64,000 nucleotides of DNA from Actinernus sp. WN-2022. Its lineage: Eukaryota > Cnidaria > Anthozoa > Actiniaria > Actinernidae. The stretch covers positions 248,001 through 312,000 of the forward strand of contig JAOWCC010000311.1 of the NCBI GenBank assembly GCA_030867875.1, read 5' to 3'. This document shows, piece after piece, positions 21,158 to 32,543 of this stretch. The notes below the pieces were generated by a model that was given only the letters and a program-made list of their open reading frames with translations, did no database searches and had not been told where the DNA came from. A program made the position numbers and the translations under genes. Within the stretch, counting starts at the first letter, position 1. The number at the start of each line of letters is the position of its first letter.

Positions 21158-23645
21158 ATGTCAACAAATTATAATCTGTTGAAATATTACTATTTAATTT
21201 TAATCGTAATGCAGTCAAGCCTAGAGATTATTATTATTGCAATTATTGTTATATTATTGATATATGTTTTTTTTATGCTTGTGCCTAGTTCCATTATGTC
21301 AAAGCATTATCTTTTGGAACAAGAGAAGGAGAAGTTAGTTGTTGATATGATACCAATAGCAGAAATACTGTATTTAGTTTTATACCGTTATTAAATAATG
21401 AAGATTGGTGTTTATCTTTTTACAGATTGAGGTTAAGAGGATAAAGAAAGGTGATACAGAGGTGAATAGAGTAGTGGTTTGTGTGTTTTATATTCTATTT
21501 TCATTACGTGTTCGCTGCTGTTTTTCACTTTTATTCTTAGTGTTTTACAAAAACCATGAAATTCTGTTTGCATTTGTAGGAATTCGAGAGTGTTGTCACG
21601 AAACAAAAAATTAGTATGTGGTTCACGGTGAATAAGGTAATTTAATAGCCATTTATAAGCAAAGATTTATATTATTTTAGAAATGTGTATTGAGTTGTAT
21701 ACTTTTATGAAATATTAACGCTTGATTTTTACCTTTCAGGATTATAGCAAGTTAAACGATTTTGTCAGACGGGGCTTTGTGGCCGAGGGAGAGGAAGAGG
21801 AGGGAATTCACGATAGATTTTGTGTGTTATAATTGAATTAACATTCCGTTGTTGATGTTTAATCTGTAGTGGTTAGTAATTTACGAAGAATTTGTGTGTA
21901 CTGGTATGAAATAGTCATGCTATATTTTTTACTATGCACTGGAGGAGAAGCAAGTAGCAAAAGAGGATAATATTGTGTGTTATAATTTATTGTCATTTCA
22001 TGTTGTACATCTGTTGGCTGCTATTTTCGATTTTATTAGGCATTTTTAGGCAATGTGACTATTAGTTTAGAATTCTGTATTGAGTTGTATAATTTGACGA
22101 AAAATTAACGCTCGATTTTTACATTTCAGGAGAAATGTCACGAAGATATGGCTGAGGTGTTTATTTATTTATTTTTATGAAATGTAGTACAAAATGTTTA
22201 GACTTCTTGTTACGGTTGTATACGTAGTGTTTTATTAAACACATGCCAATCCATATTCATGTTTTTTAAAATATTGATTGGTCTACAGAGACGTTCCATG
22301 GCCCTGATGCGAGGGGTTCAGTGGCTCCCGCGCCTGAGGCCGGATGCTTCGGTAAATCCTGATTCGTTTTTACGTACTGTTCTTTGACAAATTATGTATT
22401 GACTTGTTGACTGTTTTTAAATTTAAACGCTTGATATTTACATTGATAACGGGGCATTGGTACCGGCGCATTCTTTTAGCGCGTTGACGATGAGGTAAAT
22501 AGTGTGCGTTATATTTTATTTGTATTAAATGTATAACAGAATGTGTTATGTTTTATTTAAAATCGATACTTCACGTTTTATTGAAGATGTCTATCCCCGT
22601 ATTCATTTTGTAGCTGGTACAAAACCGTTGGGCTTAGGAATCGAGGTAATTAACGAAACATTTCTAGGTGATGTGTCGGGGATACAATATACTTGTTTTA
22701 TTGGGGAGCTTAAAAATTATATTTTTACTAAATGTATGACATTCTGTTTTCATTAGGAAGAGTGTGTTGTAATAGAATTAACATTCCGTTGTTGTTTAAT
22801 ATGTAGTGTTCAGTAATTCACGAAGAATGTGTGTTTACTGGTATGAAATAATGATGCTTTATTTTTTAATATACACAGGTGCCTGTGTCGGAATACGAAA
22901 AGGTAGATATTGTGTGTTATAATTTATTGTCATTTCATGTTGTACATCTGTTGGCTGCTATTTTCGATTTTATTAGGCATTTTTAAGCAATGTGACTATT
23001 ATTTTAGAATTCTGTATTGAGTTGTATACTTTGATTAAATATTAACGCTCGATTTTTACATTTCAGGAGAACTGTACCGGAGATATGCCTGGGGTGGTTT
23101 TTTTTTTTTTATGAAATGTAGTACAAAATGTTTAGACTTCTTGTTACGGTTGTATACGTAGTGTTTTATTGAACACATGCCAATCCATATTCATGTTCTT
23201 TTAAATATTGATTGGTCTACAGAAACTCACCATGGCTATGATGAGAGCGGTGCAGGTGCTCCCGCGCCTGGCGCAGGATGCTACGGTAAATCCTGATTCG
23301 TTTTTACGTACTGTTCTTTGACAAATTATGTATTGAGTTGTTGACTGTTCTTAAATTTAAACGCTTGATGATACCGGGGCATTGGTACCAGCGCATTCTT
23401 TTAGCGTTGACGATGAGGTAAATAGTGTGTGTTATATTTTATTTGTATTAAATGTATAATTTGGAGACCTTTTCCGCATTTCAGTCACATCAACATCCAC
23501 TGCCACTACTACCTCTACGGAATGCCATGATGCTGAGGATGAAGAGTTGAGGGTGACGAAAACGAAAGTGCATTGCCGACATATCCTGCTACTGCCGCCG
23601 CCACTGTCAGTGCAACTACCTCTGCCGACCGTGTAGACAACAGGG
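21158..23645 (+). CDS. Micro-exon gene C, membrane-anchored and partly decayed
   Basis: Exon 1 (from 21158; frame also open from 21134) repeats the MSTN leader and the hydrophobic segment of gene A, but the phase-0 donor is changed (AAG/TTAGTT). Small exons with intact sites: 21426-21461 (36), 21580-21636 (57), 22130-22156 (27), 22289-22351 (63), 22480-22494 (15, RVDDE), 22879-22902 (24), 23067-23093 (27), 23223-23285 (63). Damaged ones: 21740-21802 (63; donor GG), 21942-21965 (acceptor TG, donor GA), 23405-23417 (13 nt after a 2-base loss). Exons 22130/23067 and 22289/23223 are duplicates. A Thr/Ser-rich, then acidic terminal frame from 23485 ends at TAG near 23635. Splicing is inferred. Confidence 0.5.
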
Positions 23646-23781
23646 CCAATACGAATGCCAGCAGCACAGTATCACCGGTGTGGCTGAGTGTAATCGCGCC
23701 GTCGCATACTGGCACTTACAACAAATGATCCGTTGTGAATCGGAGTATGTGGTCAGCCTAAGACACATGCATACTGACAGT

Positions 23782-23941
23782 GGTGGCGGATGCGTTTATC
23801 AGCGGTCTTTTGCGGGTGCACAGAGAGTCCATTCTCGCTGTTCTAACGGCTGACCCCGATGCCAGAGAAGTGTTAGAGAGGGAAGGAGAGACAAGGTGTT
23901 ACGAGAAGGTAAAGTCACTGAAGAAGAGCAAGCAGCAATGA
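23782..23941 (+). CDS. Possible helical coding fragment
   Basis: A frame from about 23782 reads VVADAFISGLLRVHRESILA and continues through a charged helix to TGA at 23941. Composition looks coding, but there is no start, no homologue inside the window and no family I recognise. Confidence 0.25.
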
Positions 23942-24046
23942 AAGGCCTTACCGTATCGCCTTGTCTCATCATCGCAGTAGCAGCGGTCCAGCAGTCGTCT
24001 ACCCTAATCCTTTGCGTGTGACTTTCTTGTACTGACCTGGTACTGC

Positions 24047-24262
24047 CATGTTGTTGTTGTTCGTTTTTGTCGGTCACGTTAGGGTTGCAATCGAAGCGAC
24101 TTTCCTGTTGGTCTCGTTCATTGGTTCGTACTGACTAAGGAAAACTAGTGCGTCCTGTCATGTTTGTTGTTCTTTGTTGTCGGTCCCTTTCATGTTGCAA
24201 TCGAAGCAACTTTCATGTTGGTCTCCTTCATTTACTTCTTAATTATTTCTGTATTATAGTAA
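24047..24262. repeat. Two imperfect copies of a roughly 110-bp block
   Basis: GTTGCAATCGAAGC and the following TTGGTCTC motif occur at about 24084 and 24196. The rest of 23950-24760 holds no gene I can support, although 24310-24390 is a diverged relative of the structured modules at 44.4 and 50.6 kb. Confidence 0.5.
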
Positions 24263-24762
24263 AGAAAATCAATCATCATTTTCCCATGCACTAAGAGGGG
24301 CTTCCGCCGTGTGTTGTTCACGGTTGGACCTGAAGTCACAGATAGCTTATTGGGGCGGGCACACGGTGTTGGAGCCCCTCCAATAGTATTAGGGTTTAAT
24401 GATTAGTTACTAGTGCTTCTTGTCATTTCGTGTTGTACGTCCGTTTGTAATTTGTATGGTTGGGGCAGTACCATAATCGACCTCTTCTCTGATCGCTCCA
24501 ATGGCGGCCCTTTCAAATCATAATAGGGAGAATACATTTATTTCAAAATAATTGGACACTTTTACTGATCCCTCTACATTAATTTACAGAAGGATCAACA
24601 ATATTATATTTAAACAACTAAAGTTTATTTTGAATGGATAGGAAGATAGTGTAATACATTGAGAACTAAAGCAAGCCGGTAGTGACTTTTATAAGTATGA
24701 GTTCTAATTCTTTGAAGAACAAGTCAAACAATGTAAGAAATCAGTAACTGAATATAACTTTC

Positions 24763-25308
24763 ATGTCCTTTACAGATCAAAGCCACGTCATTACCAACAA
24801 CAGCACAGCAGCATGCTCTAGTGCAGAACTGAAGGGTGGTAATACATTCATTGCACAGTTTTCGTGCAGAACCAGCGAAGGTCAGTCATCAAGGTGTCTT
24901 ATGTGTCCAAAAAGGACAGCAGTACTCGTAACTGTGGTAACGTTCCATCTGGCTATTTAGGACTTCTCTCAAATGAATTTTAGCTATCTTTTATTCTTGT
25001 TTTGAAAGTTTGAAATAAAATTATATTTTCATGACAATGGTCATTAACATTATTAAATAGGCAAGAATTACCGCGCTTTTGGTAAGAATCAAGTTTTGTT
25101 GGCACTTGCAAAAGGTGTATTTTACACATTGTTTTGGCTGAGTAAAGTTATGCATGAAATGATTTGTTTTACCTTTTTGCTTCAATAGGAGTACGGTTGG
25201 TCGGATAGCCAGGAGTTAGAAGATTTCCAGATGGAATACGTTAACAATACTCTTGACAGTGCATTGAAGGATATTGAGATGAATGATCGTTTACTTGCAC
25301 TTGAATAA
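24763..25308 (+). CDS. Small two-exon acidic protein, copy 1
   Basis: Exon 24763-24936 (58 codons; an acceptor TTTACAG also lies inside at 24775) includes a short RCLMCPKR motif and ends GTG/GTAACG. Exon 25189-25308 after TTCAATAG encodes EYGWSDSQELEDFQMEYVNN and onward to TAA. Both junctions fall between codons. Copy 2 at 58718-59238 keeps the same exon lengths and sites; its 3' exon has only conservative changes, which supports coding. The terminal stop overlaps an AATAAA signal. Function unknown. Confidence 0.55.
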
Positions 25309-25309
25309 A
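25303..25309 (+). terminator. Polyadenylation signal overlapping the stop codon
   Basis: GAATAAAA: the TAA stop at 25306-25308 lies inside AATAAA. The same arrangement is kept in the copy at 59233-59239. Confidence 0.5.
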
Positions 25310-25417
25310 ACCTACACTATTATTCAAAACCAAACGGCAATACTTACTTCTCTAAAGTCTTTAACGAAGCTACTAAACTGTAAAGCAAAAAAGAGGAATT
25401 GTAGTAACCCCTAGTAA

Positions 25418-25588
25418 ATGAGTACTATTAATTTAAATTATGACTCCTCGTGTTCTGAAGGTGCAGCCACTAGCACGCCACTCGCTTCAAGCTTAGAATT
25501 AGAAGCAGCAGAATCATTTCATGACTCCGAAAACAGTCATGGATCGCACATCGAACTCTCCACCCTATTATATACTTTAATTTCTTAA
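25418..25588 (+). CDS. Short acidic ORF, duplicated
   Basis: 56 residues opening MSTINLNYDSSCSEGAATS. A copy at about 59353 shares the first 27 codons and then diverges at a deletion junction. Possibly a first exon; no domain. Confidence 0.3.
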   Translation: MSTINLNYDSSCSEGAATSTPLASSLELEAAESFHDSENSHGSHIELSTLLYTLIS

Positions 25589-25935
25589 ACACTCACAAAA
25601 CGGCAACATTTTACAGTTGTTGCCACAGGATCCCACTTCCGTCCCACCTCCCGTTCATTAGCCGCCGCTAGTATCAATTCCTCCCTGGTTTATCTATGCC
25701 GCCCCACAATATTCGGTTTGTTTTCAATCATCCAATCACACATTCCATACTTTAAGCCAACACAACACACACCTTCCCTCTTTCGGGCGCGCTATGCACT
25801 CCAAGAAGGTCCTTAAATTATGCAAGAACAGGATTCCTCGTCAACCACTCTCAACTACTATTCCTGACAACCAAGGTACATTCACAAATCTATTTTCTTT
25901 TATAGTCCTGCCTCATTTTACCCACATATATTACT

Positions 25936-25955
25936 CCCCCCCCCCCCCCCCCCCC
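25936..25955. repeat. Run of 20 C
   Basis: Second long poly-C tract of the window. The surrounding 25600-26600 shows only weak ORFs, none supported by a second copy. Confidence 0.95.
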
Positions 25956-26689
25956 TCCCCAATTCCTCTCCCGGTGTTCGTCCCGCTTCTCACTGAGTGC
26001 TCTATACACCTAGATTTCCAACAATATCCTTTACACACACTTCGTGTTAACCCAAAATTATCCTTTATCCCTACCAATGGTACACCTATTTCACACAACA
26101 ATATCCCACCTAACCAGCTACCCTGGTACCCACGAGCAGTGTGTAGGGTAGATACATCTGGGCCTAGATGTTTTTGAAACACACTCAAACTCGTGTTGGC
26201 ACGCCGATAATCTACCCTTGAAAAGAATTATCGGTGCTTGTGCTCTTTGGGAACTCTACTTGGGTTTGCCTTCGTACAATGTATGAGCTCATCTTTTCGG
26301 TATCCTTCCCTCCTTCACTATCCCAGCCGTACCATAACTTTTCTAACCATTTACCATGGCCAGCAGTTCCCAAAATTCCCACATTTTTAATACCTCCAAA
26401 ACCCCGATTTTTTTCCAGCGCGTTTTTCACATATTTTTCAATAATTTTCCCACAGCCCCATACTTTCCTTCATTTGAAAAGGAAACCCCCATTTGAAACC
26501 CACATAGAATCCTGTGACTCGGTTAGGAAACATTACTTTGAGGTTAGCATCAATGAGCTTAAGAAACAGCATAAATGCAACCAATACTACGAGGTGGGTG
26601 TCAAGGACGAATAGTAAGATGTGGATTCTGAATGCTGTTGCCTTAGGGACCATCGACATATGCTTAGTACCCCAAGTCAGACTCCAACA

Positions 26690-27294
26690 CACCATTGCTG
26701 CATTTTATTTTTACCTGGGTGCTGTGTGGGGAGAACTGCCTGACAATCCAGCCGAATATCACTTCTTTCTCTCGGAGCAGGGTAATAGAATATTCCTTTT
26801 ACAAGGGCACGAGTATCAACCTCAGCAAGCCAGTGCACAGCACTTCCCTAAGAAAGATGTGGGTTACCCACATGGCCAAGATGGGGTACAGCGAGAGTGA
26901 CCGGTAGAAGCTCGCTTTGCTGATGAAATATAGCAAGACGACAGTGGACGCCTGGTATGACTTCACGCAGAGGATTTCAGATGCAAACCAGACAGCATGC
27001 TGCACCACGAGCTGCAATCCACCACAGCTGCAGTCCTCCTCCTTCCGTCGTTCTTCCACGTCCACTGACACCGTTCAGCTGTCCAATGCTGTGGTTCTCA
27101 GCAAACCACAATGTCCACCACTGCCAGGCCTTCACCTGCATCCCCTGCTGCCGGGCCTTTATCTGTATGCCAACATGCCTCCTAAGAAAAAACTTGTTCT
27201 CATCAAATGGAAATGGAAAACGAAAGACCATTGGTATGATCGTGAACAGAGGATAGCACGAAAAGATATAGATCCAAAAGTCTGTTCACCGTAA
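26690..27294 (+). pseudogene. YR2-type recombinase, C-terminal half (broken)
   Basis: Pieces of the YR2 catalytic domain survive in shifting frames. ITSF/HFFLSEQGNRI lies near 26765. NLSKPVHSTSLRKMWVTHMA gives the His...Arg box. A TAG follows SESDR, then MKYSKTTVDAWYDFTQR supplies the presumed Tyr nucleophile. The last part (MPPKKKLVLIKWKWKTKDHW) is a basic Trp-rich tail. The nonsense codon and frameshift make it inactive. The partner copy at 59530-60096 lacks the Tyr segment. Confidence 0.65.
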
Positions 27295-27655
27295 AAAGGT
27301 CAGGAAGTAAGAATTTTAATAAATAGGCGATGGAGAAGTCACAGAATCATGGAAAATAAGCAAAAACGAAGTTGGGTTTGGTGTTGATTTCCATGCAATT
27401 TACAAAATGATTTTACAAACAAAACTTACAAGCTTGTTTCAATTTCAATGATATAACAGCAAATTCTGTCATACGTGTTTTCTCTCCACAATTCGTATGA
27501 GCTAGGTATCATGACACATCAAATACATCGGTGGATGAGGAGGACATGCCACTAAGCAAACTCGCATCACGTCAGGGCAAAGACGAGTCAGAGTTAAAGA
27601 AATACGAGGGCTATTTGTCCGGAGAAACAGCCTTTTGGTTGTTTTCATTTTGTAG

Positions 27656-28080
27656 TTGATGCTCCCGACATTGGATACCCCACCAAACACTCCACTTAGC
27701 TCCGAGGGCTACATGACAGTGGTAATTCACGAAGCATTTACACGTGATGTGATACATATTGCACAAATCCTCTATTGAGTTGTATACTGTTATGAAATAA
27801 TCAAGCTACATCTTTACCCTTCTACAGGAAATCTCATCTGACGAAGACGAGGTACATAGTGTGTGTTATATTTTATTTTCATTAAATGTAGTACATAATG
27901 TTGGCTTCTATTTACAATTTTATACGTAATTTTATTGAATATATGCCAATCTGTTTTCATTTTGTAGTCGAACGGCAGTGGCATCCACATGCCTCCAAAC
28001 ACCCCCGCGAATAGCCGCCCCAGTAGTCCATCGTCATCATACTATCTGACCCTGACGAGTCATCATCTGAGGACGATAAG
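27656..28080 (+). CDS. Stray micro-exons (gene-A/C type)
   Basis: 27656-27721 (66 nt, LMLPTLDTPPNTPLSSEGYM...) and 27828-27851 (24 nt, EISSDEDE) have good acceptors and GT donors and split between codons. 27968-28080 resembles the first (HMPPNTPAN) and ends near an acidic DESSSEDDK motif, but its 113-nt length implies a frameshift. Introns carry the stereotyped GTGTGTTATATTTTATTTTC start. No promoter or start codon is visible, so this is a fragment. Confidence 0.45.
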
Positions 28081-28164
28081 GTACATAGTGTGTGTGTTAC
28101 ATTTTATTTTCATTACATGTAGTACGTAATGTCTTAAATCTTGATTTTCCTTTCAAAACATTTT

Positions 28165-28237
28165 TCCAAAATTTGAGCTTCTAAACTCGGGTTGCGGCTT
28201 ATCTGCGAGTGCGGCTTATCTGCCGGTGTTTACGGTA
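28165..28237. repeat. Terminal fragment of a DNA transposon or MITE
   Basis: GTTGCGGCTTATCTGCGAG and TGCGGCTTATCTGCCGG in tandem, then TTTACGGTA. This looks like one end of a widespread inverted-repeat element. The other end is not seen. Confidence 0.4.
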
Positions 28238-28430
28238 CATAGGCCTGATGAGGCTTCTAGATGTTTACAACATTTCTTATACAAATGGGGCCTTGATAAA
28301 GGAACCTGACGATCGGCTATCAGCCGAAGAACTCCTACAACACCAGTTTATATAGTGGATGTGGCCTGTAAAGAACTTGGTGCCAGTCATACAACAGGCA
28401 GAGATAGCTGTAAGGCAATGTCACTCAAAA
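28238..28430 (+). pseudogene. Copy of the second exon of the 113-residue gene
   Basis: Matches 19206-19385 but has small indels and an in-frame TAG (TTT ATA TAG). It starts exactly at the transposon-like fragment before it. Confidence 0.7.
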
Positions 28431-28767
28431 ATGGCACGGAGCAGCAAACAGCAATGGCAAACTCGTGGATGTAAAGTGTAATTTAGTGTGTTCTCAAAGG
28501 TAAACATGTGGAAATTCTCAGTTTAACTTATTTTTGTTGTTGTGTGACCGATGACGTCATTGGTACGATATCACCACTAAGTGAATCGTGGGGACCCAAT
28601 ACCATGCTTGTCAATCTGCTGCACAGTACACATGCACACCCAACATAAGTCAGATCAGATCATTGAACTTTACAATTTTAAGCCTGTGAAATAATGGACC
28701 TGTATGTTCATCGAATTTGGAATGTGATTAAGCATAGTTGGCATAGTATTTGTTTTCTTTTGGCAGC

Positions 28768-28940
28768 CATTAATAGATTGGGGTTGTTGGGTGCGTGTCA
28801 CTCTAACCCAGCACCTTAGATCGGACAATATAAACAGACATTATGGCAGACCAGGTTAAGCATATGGGAGATCTCGCAATGGACAACGATAACGGCGGCA
28901 AAAAGCAGAACCACTAAAACATTTTTCTGGTTTCTCATCT
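28768..28940 (+). repeat. Fragment of the YR1 unit (promoter block and micro-ORF start)
   Basis: Carries AATAGATTGGGG, a CAATATAAACAGAC TATA-like box and MGDLAMDNDNGG. The latter frame stops after 14 further codons at most. The YR1 gene is absent here. Confidence 0.65.
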
Positions 28941-30010
28941 GAAGTATTTTTCAAAATGAAATAACTCTAACTCTTCGTTGATTCGTCGTGTGTCATGCCT
29001 CATGCGGTCGCATATGGACGGCAAGGTTGTTTTCGACAGACACTTCAAGCTTGATCAGATTTCCTTGCCCTTCTCATCCTCTACGGCACCTGCAGAGAGT
29101 CATACTGAAGCGTACATTCCTCAATTAACCAAGAGTAGTCGAAAGGGATGGTGTTGGATGACGTTTTAGCATCTGTACAAGACTGTAGCACTTGGATGTT
29201 GATTAACTTTGTCAGGTTTGTGCTCCACATCTTGTTGTATGTTTGATTTCCATTTCTATTTCAACCTCTATTTTGTGCATCTAGATCATGTTAGAAATAT
29301 TTAAGACAAGAGAAGTTTTCCGGCTTCAATCTACCAAACAATAGTTTTTAATTGAACTTAGTCAGCCAAAATATACTGTTTTGGCGAAAATGATTGTTTA
29401 ATATCGCACAAATTGCGAGCAACTCAACTTTGTCCACAGAAATGTTACAACATTTCGTACTTTGAGATTGTTTTGAGTGCAATAAAACATTGGCTAAACA
29501 TTCCTAAAAACATTCTTAAACATTCCTAAACTAACAACACATTGTTATTTCTTACAATACTGTAGCTTTTTCTTCGTCGAAATGAATTTAGTGCTCAGTG
29601 TTATTAGAAAAGTGTAGGAATTATTTCGCCGAGTTTCAAATTGAGTTCAAGGCCACGATGCCGGCATAATTTGCCATGTTTCTATAGAGTTATAGAAACA
29701 CGGCGTTCAACCAATCAGAGCGTGTATTTTCTGTGGGTTGTTATATAAATAGTTTTATTGTTACTGTTAAAGAAAAGAAATTATTCATGGGAAGCTAGTG
29801 CGAATGCAATGCAGAACATAATTCATCGCACCTAGGGTTAGGGTTTAGCACAATCCTACTGTAAACTTCTCCGTTATCTAGGAGTACGTTGGTTCAATTA
29901 GTTTTGAGATTGGCTAAAAATTGACTGAGAAACGAATTTTTCTGTTATTCATTACTGTAATAACCATTACTTCCTTTCGTCTTACATATAAAGTCAATAA
30001 AGTTGTTGTT
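28941..30010. other. No gene recognised
   Basis: AT-rich. The ORF at 28978-29169 (63 residues) has no support. TATATAAATAGTTTTATTGT near 29742 and TAGGGTTAGGGTTTAG near 29834 echo unit sequences. Confidence 0.35.
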
Positions 30011-30017
30011 CTGCTAT

Positions 30018-30165
30018 AAGGTCCACTTATATTGTCTGATCTAAGGTGCTGGGGTAGAGTGGCACGCACCCAAACCCAATCCATTGGTGGATGCCTTGGT
30101 ACGCTACTCCGAGACTCTAATATAGTCCAATAATCTAAATCATCGCTATAGTCGCTCACTGGGTT
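30018..30165 (-). promoter_or_regulatory. Inverted copy of the YR1 promoter block
   Basis: The reverse complement reads through GACTATATTAGAGTCTCGGA, CAATGGATTGGGTTTGGG and an ACAATATAAGTGG TATA-like box, as at 2240-2370. No YR1 frame follows on the minus strand. Confidence 0.6.
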
Positions 30166-30606
30166 ATAAAATATTTGCATGTAGTACTGTTGCTAGGGAA
30201 CCATAACAAACATTGTTTTTCATATTTGACCTGGTTATCTTTCATTTTTTGTGAATGTTAAATATTGACAGGAAAGCTGTTTATAGGAAGCATTCATAAC
30301 TGCAAACGGTTTTGGAATCAGTTCAATATTATTAATTTTCAAAAGTTCAACGTTGGCTATCAAGCGTCCACGAACATTCTCTCGATGGGTACGACGCACG
30401 TGTACAACCCTACCACGCGTCTATGCGTACCCCTTCGCTGCTCCCCTCTTCTTTTGCGGAAGAAACCGTTCACGTGACACTTCCCCAAATGCGTTTACGT
30501 GTCGTGTTTGCTGACGGGTCCTTTTTGTCGCTAAAGGTCCGCGACGAAGCGTCGCTGGGAAGATGATGAACAAGCCCAAGGCGCCCCAGCCGAGAAAAAA
30601 CGTCTG

Positions 30607-30951
30607 TTATGGCGGTAAAACGTCTGTTATGGCGGTAAAACCACAGCAGTGAACTTCAACGGTTTCGTACTTGACAGCTCTATACATAGATAGCTTTTCA
30701 CAATCCCCGTTGTTTAGATACATCTGCAATTCATTGACTGGCAGGTACTTCCATCCGGTATTGAACATTGTAGTATTTGCGTCATACGTGGGTTCAACTT
30801 GATCCGATACCAAGTGATGTATGAAAGTCTTTGAGAATGAAAGGGTTTCCCAACCGTCGTCATTGTCAGCGCCTCTAACTGGGGTCAATATTGCGGCACC
30901 GTCTTGTAAGTCTCCTGCAACGGCTTCATCTTCCATGTTAGCATCTGCCAT
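30607..30951 (-). pseudogene. Parvovirus-like capsid (VP) fragment, endogenous
   Basis: 114 codons. The motif GWKYLPV followed by a MYL...YRAVKY-type stretch matches the start of the jelly-roll core of densovirus/parvovirus VP proteins. An acidic N-terminus starts at ATG 30951. The frame ends inside a 20-bp direct repeat at about 30600-30640, far short of the several hundred residues of a normal VP. It is an old, truncated viral copy. Family placement is from motif pattern only. Confidence 0.5.
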
Positions 30952-31218
30952 GACTCTTCTTCTTTTACTTTGAGGATAGTAGTTTTAGGCCGTGCTTAAC
31001 TAAATGTGTTCCTAATACGCCACTGGCAGTTGCAATGATTTGTCTCGCGCCTTCCATCAGGTTTTCCGTTAACGGCCGTGACCTTTATAACAAATAATAG
31101 CGTCGCGTCTCAAAAGGACGCGTAAACAAATTAAGTATTCAAACGGTCGTTTCAAAAGGACGCGACGCTAAAATTATTATAAAAGACGCTAACCGGGGGT
31201 ATAAATCAGACCACAACC
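30952..31218. promoter_or_regulatory. Divergent viral-type promoter region with palindrome
   Basis: A minus-strand TATAAAG (31083-31089) faces the VP fragment. Plus-strand TATAAAA (31178-31184) and TATAAAT (31200-31206) face the NS-like frame at 31219. Between them are perfect 12-bp inverted arms TAGCGTCGCGTC (31098-31109) and GACGCGACGCTA (31159-31170), plus two direct copies of CAAAAGGACGCG. This could be the remains of a terminal hairpin. Confidence 0.55.
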
Positions 31219-31650
31219 ATGGCTGGGAACATTGCAGATTTCTTTCACGCTAAATCACTCCACTATATTACCTTCCAGAAGTTCAATGGCGCAGCAGAAG
31301 AGGTCCATCGACATTCTAGCGGAGACTATGTCCTCATCGAACATGCTGATGATCCTAGATGTACAGTCCATGGAAACCATTACCACCTTGTTCTCGAGGG
31401 GCCTTTCGCAGACCCAGATGGCACAGTTCACAACAACGCCAGCAAGTGCAGATTGTACCGACGGATCTATGGCCGAGGCCTACAAATTCGTTCGAAGATA
31501 CATTGGGGAAATCTTGAAGATCTTGTACAGTACCTTTCCAGAACTCCGAGAAAGTTCACACAAGGCAGAGGGGCATTGCTCGCTGAATGGAATACTATTC
31601 GAGCTAGGCAGGACAACGATGTCGAAAATGGGAAAGCGAGTCAGGGCTGA
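31219..31650 (+). pseudogene. Parvovirus-like NS/Rep N-terminal fragment, endogenous
   Basis: 143 codons from an ATG. GNHYHLVLEG has the His-x-His form of HUH replication endonucleases, and YLSRTPRKFTQGRG resembles the segment that follows in densovirus NS1. The helicase half is missing. Homologous-looking coding continues in a second frame to about 31753 before the sequence switches to a repeat at about 31797. Broken, so no active replicase. Assignment rests on the motif plus the divergent VP partner. Confidence 0.45.
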
Positions 31651-31799
31651 GCGGGAAATCATTCTCGCGCTAGAGGAAGACTTTCCGGGACTGGAGGAGG
31701 ACCCAGAGCCAGCGACAAAGCATCACAATAGATGCTCAAGCTTATTGAAGTGATGCAAGAACTCAACGCACATGATAAATCCAGTTTAATCCGTAAACA

Positions 31800-32091
31800 C
31801 CTGTTAGTGTTTTTGTACCAGAGTACTATAATAATCTTTGTTGGCGTAAATTAATTTTAGAGAGTTTGAAACCTGCATGTATTTCTTTTTATAATATTAA
31901 TTCCGAAATTATATATATAGCTACATTTAAAAATATGATAGGTATTAAGTTTGAGTGCTGGTTAGATGGTAATGGAGAATGGGATCTAACTGCTGCTGGC
32001 TGTTGGAAATTGAAAGTTGATATTGGTGGACGACAGGCCAGCGCTACCTACATCCATGCCACTGATGATCGCATGATAGGTATGTATATAC
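31800..32091 (+). pseudogene. Unrecognised protein exon, copy 2
   Basis: Second copy of the 16948-17416 exon, lacking its 5' third. It keeps SLKPACISFY, ECWLDGNGEWDLTAAG and ATYIHATDDRM, and ends ATAG/GTATGT. Early frameshifts mean it lacks a start. Confidence 0.5.
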
Positions 32092-32543
32092 TTTTTTCTG
32101 TTTAACCTAATCTACATGTCCTAGTTTACGTGGTAGGATTTAAGTTGTTGATTAAGTTTTATGCAAGATATGATTTTGTGTGATGCTAAGGGAAGGGATG
32201 TGTTTCATTACCTGTTTACATCGTAGAGCCTTGTTGTTTCAGAAGTATTCCTCAACTTCCTATTTGTGTTTCACGATTCCCATTAGGTTTTTGTGTTGAC
32301 TATGTCTTAGTAATATTATAAAGTTTTACAGAGCACATAGCATTTGTAGAATTGGAGAATCTCTTCGATGTAGCGCTTTTACAGAGCCTTAGAACGCGTC
32401 AACATGGGTGGTGTAAGATGTCATTCCCCCCCACTTCTTTAGATATGTTGTTCGTTATTTTCTCTTTGGTAAAGGCAGCAGTCATTTTGTTTTAAATTTT
32501 AAAGTATAACTATGTTCGATGGCGTTACATGACGAGCGATTGA

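Noticed and set aside
25931..26188. Minus-strand ORF ending in a Gly run
   Set aside because: The Gly run is the poly-C tract; no motif and no second copy.
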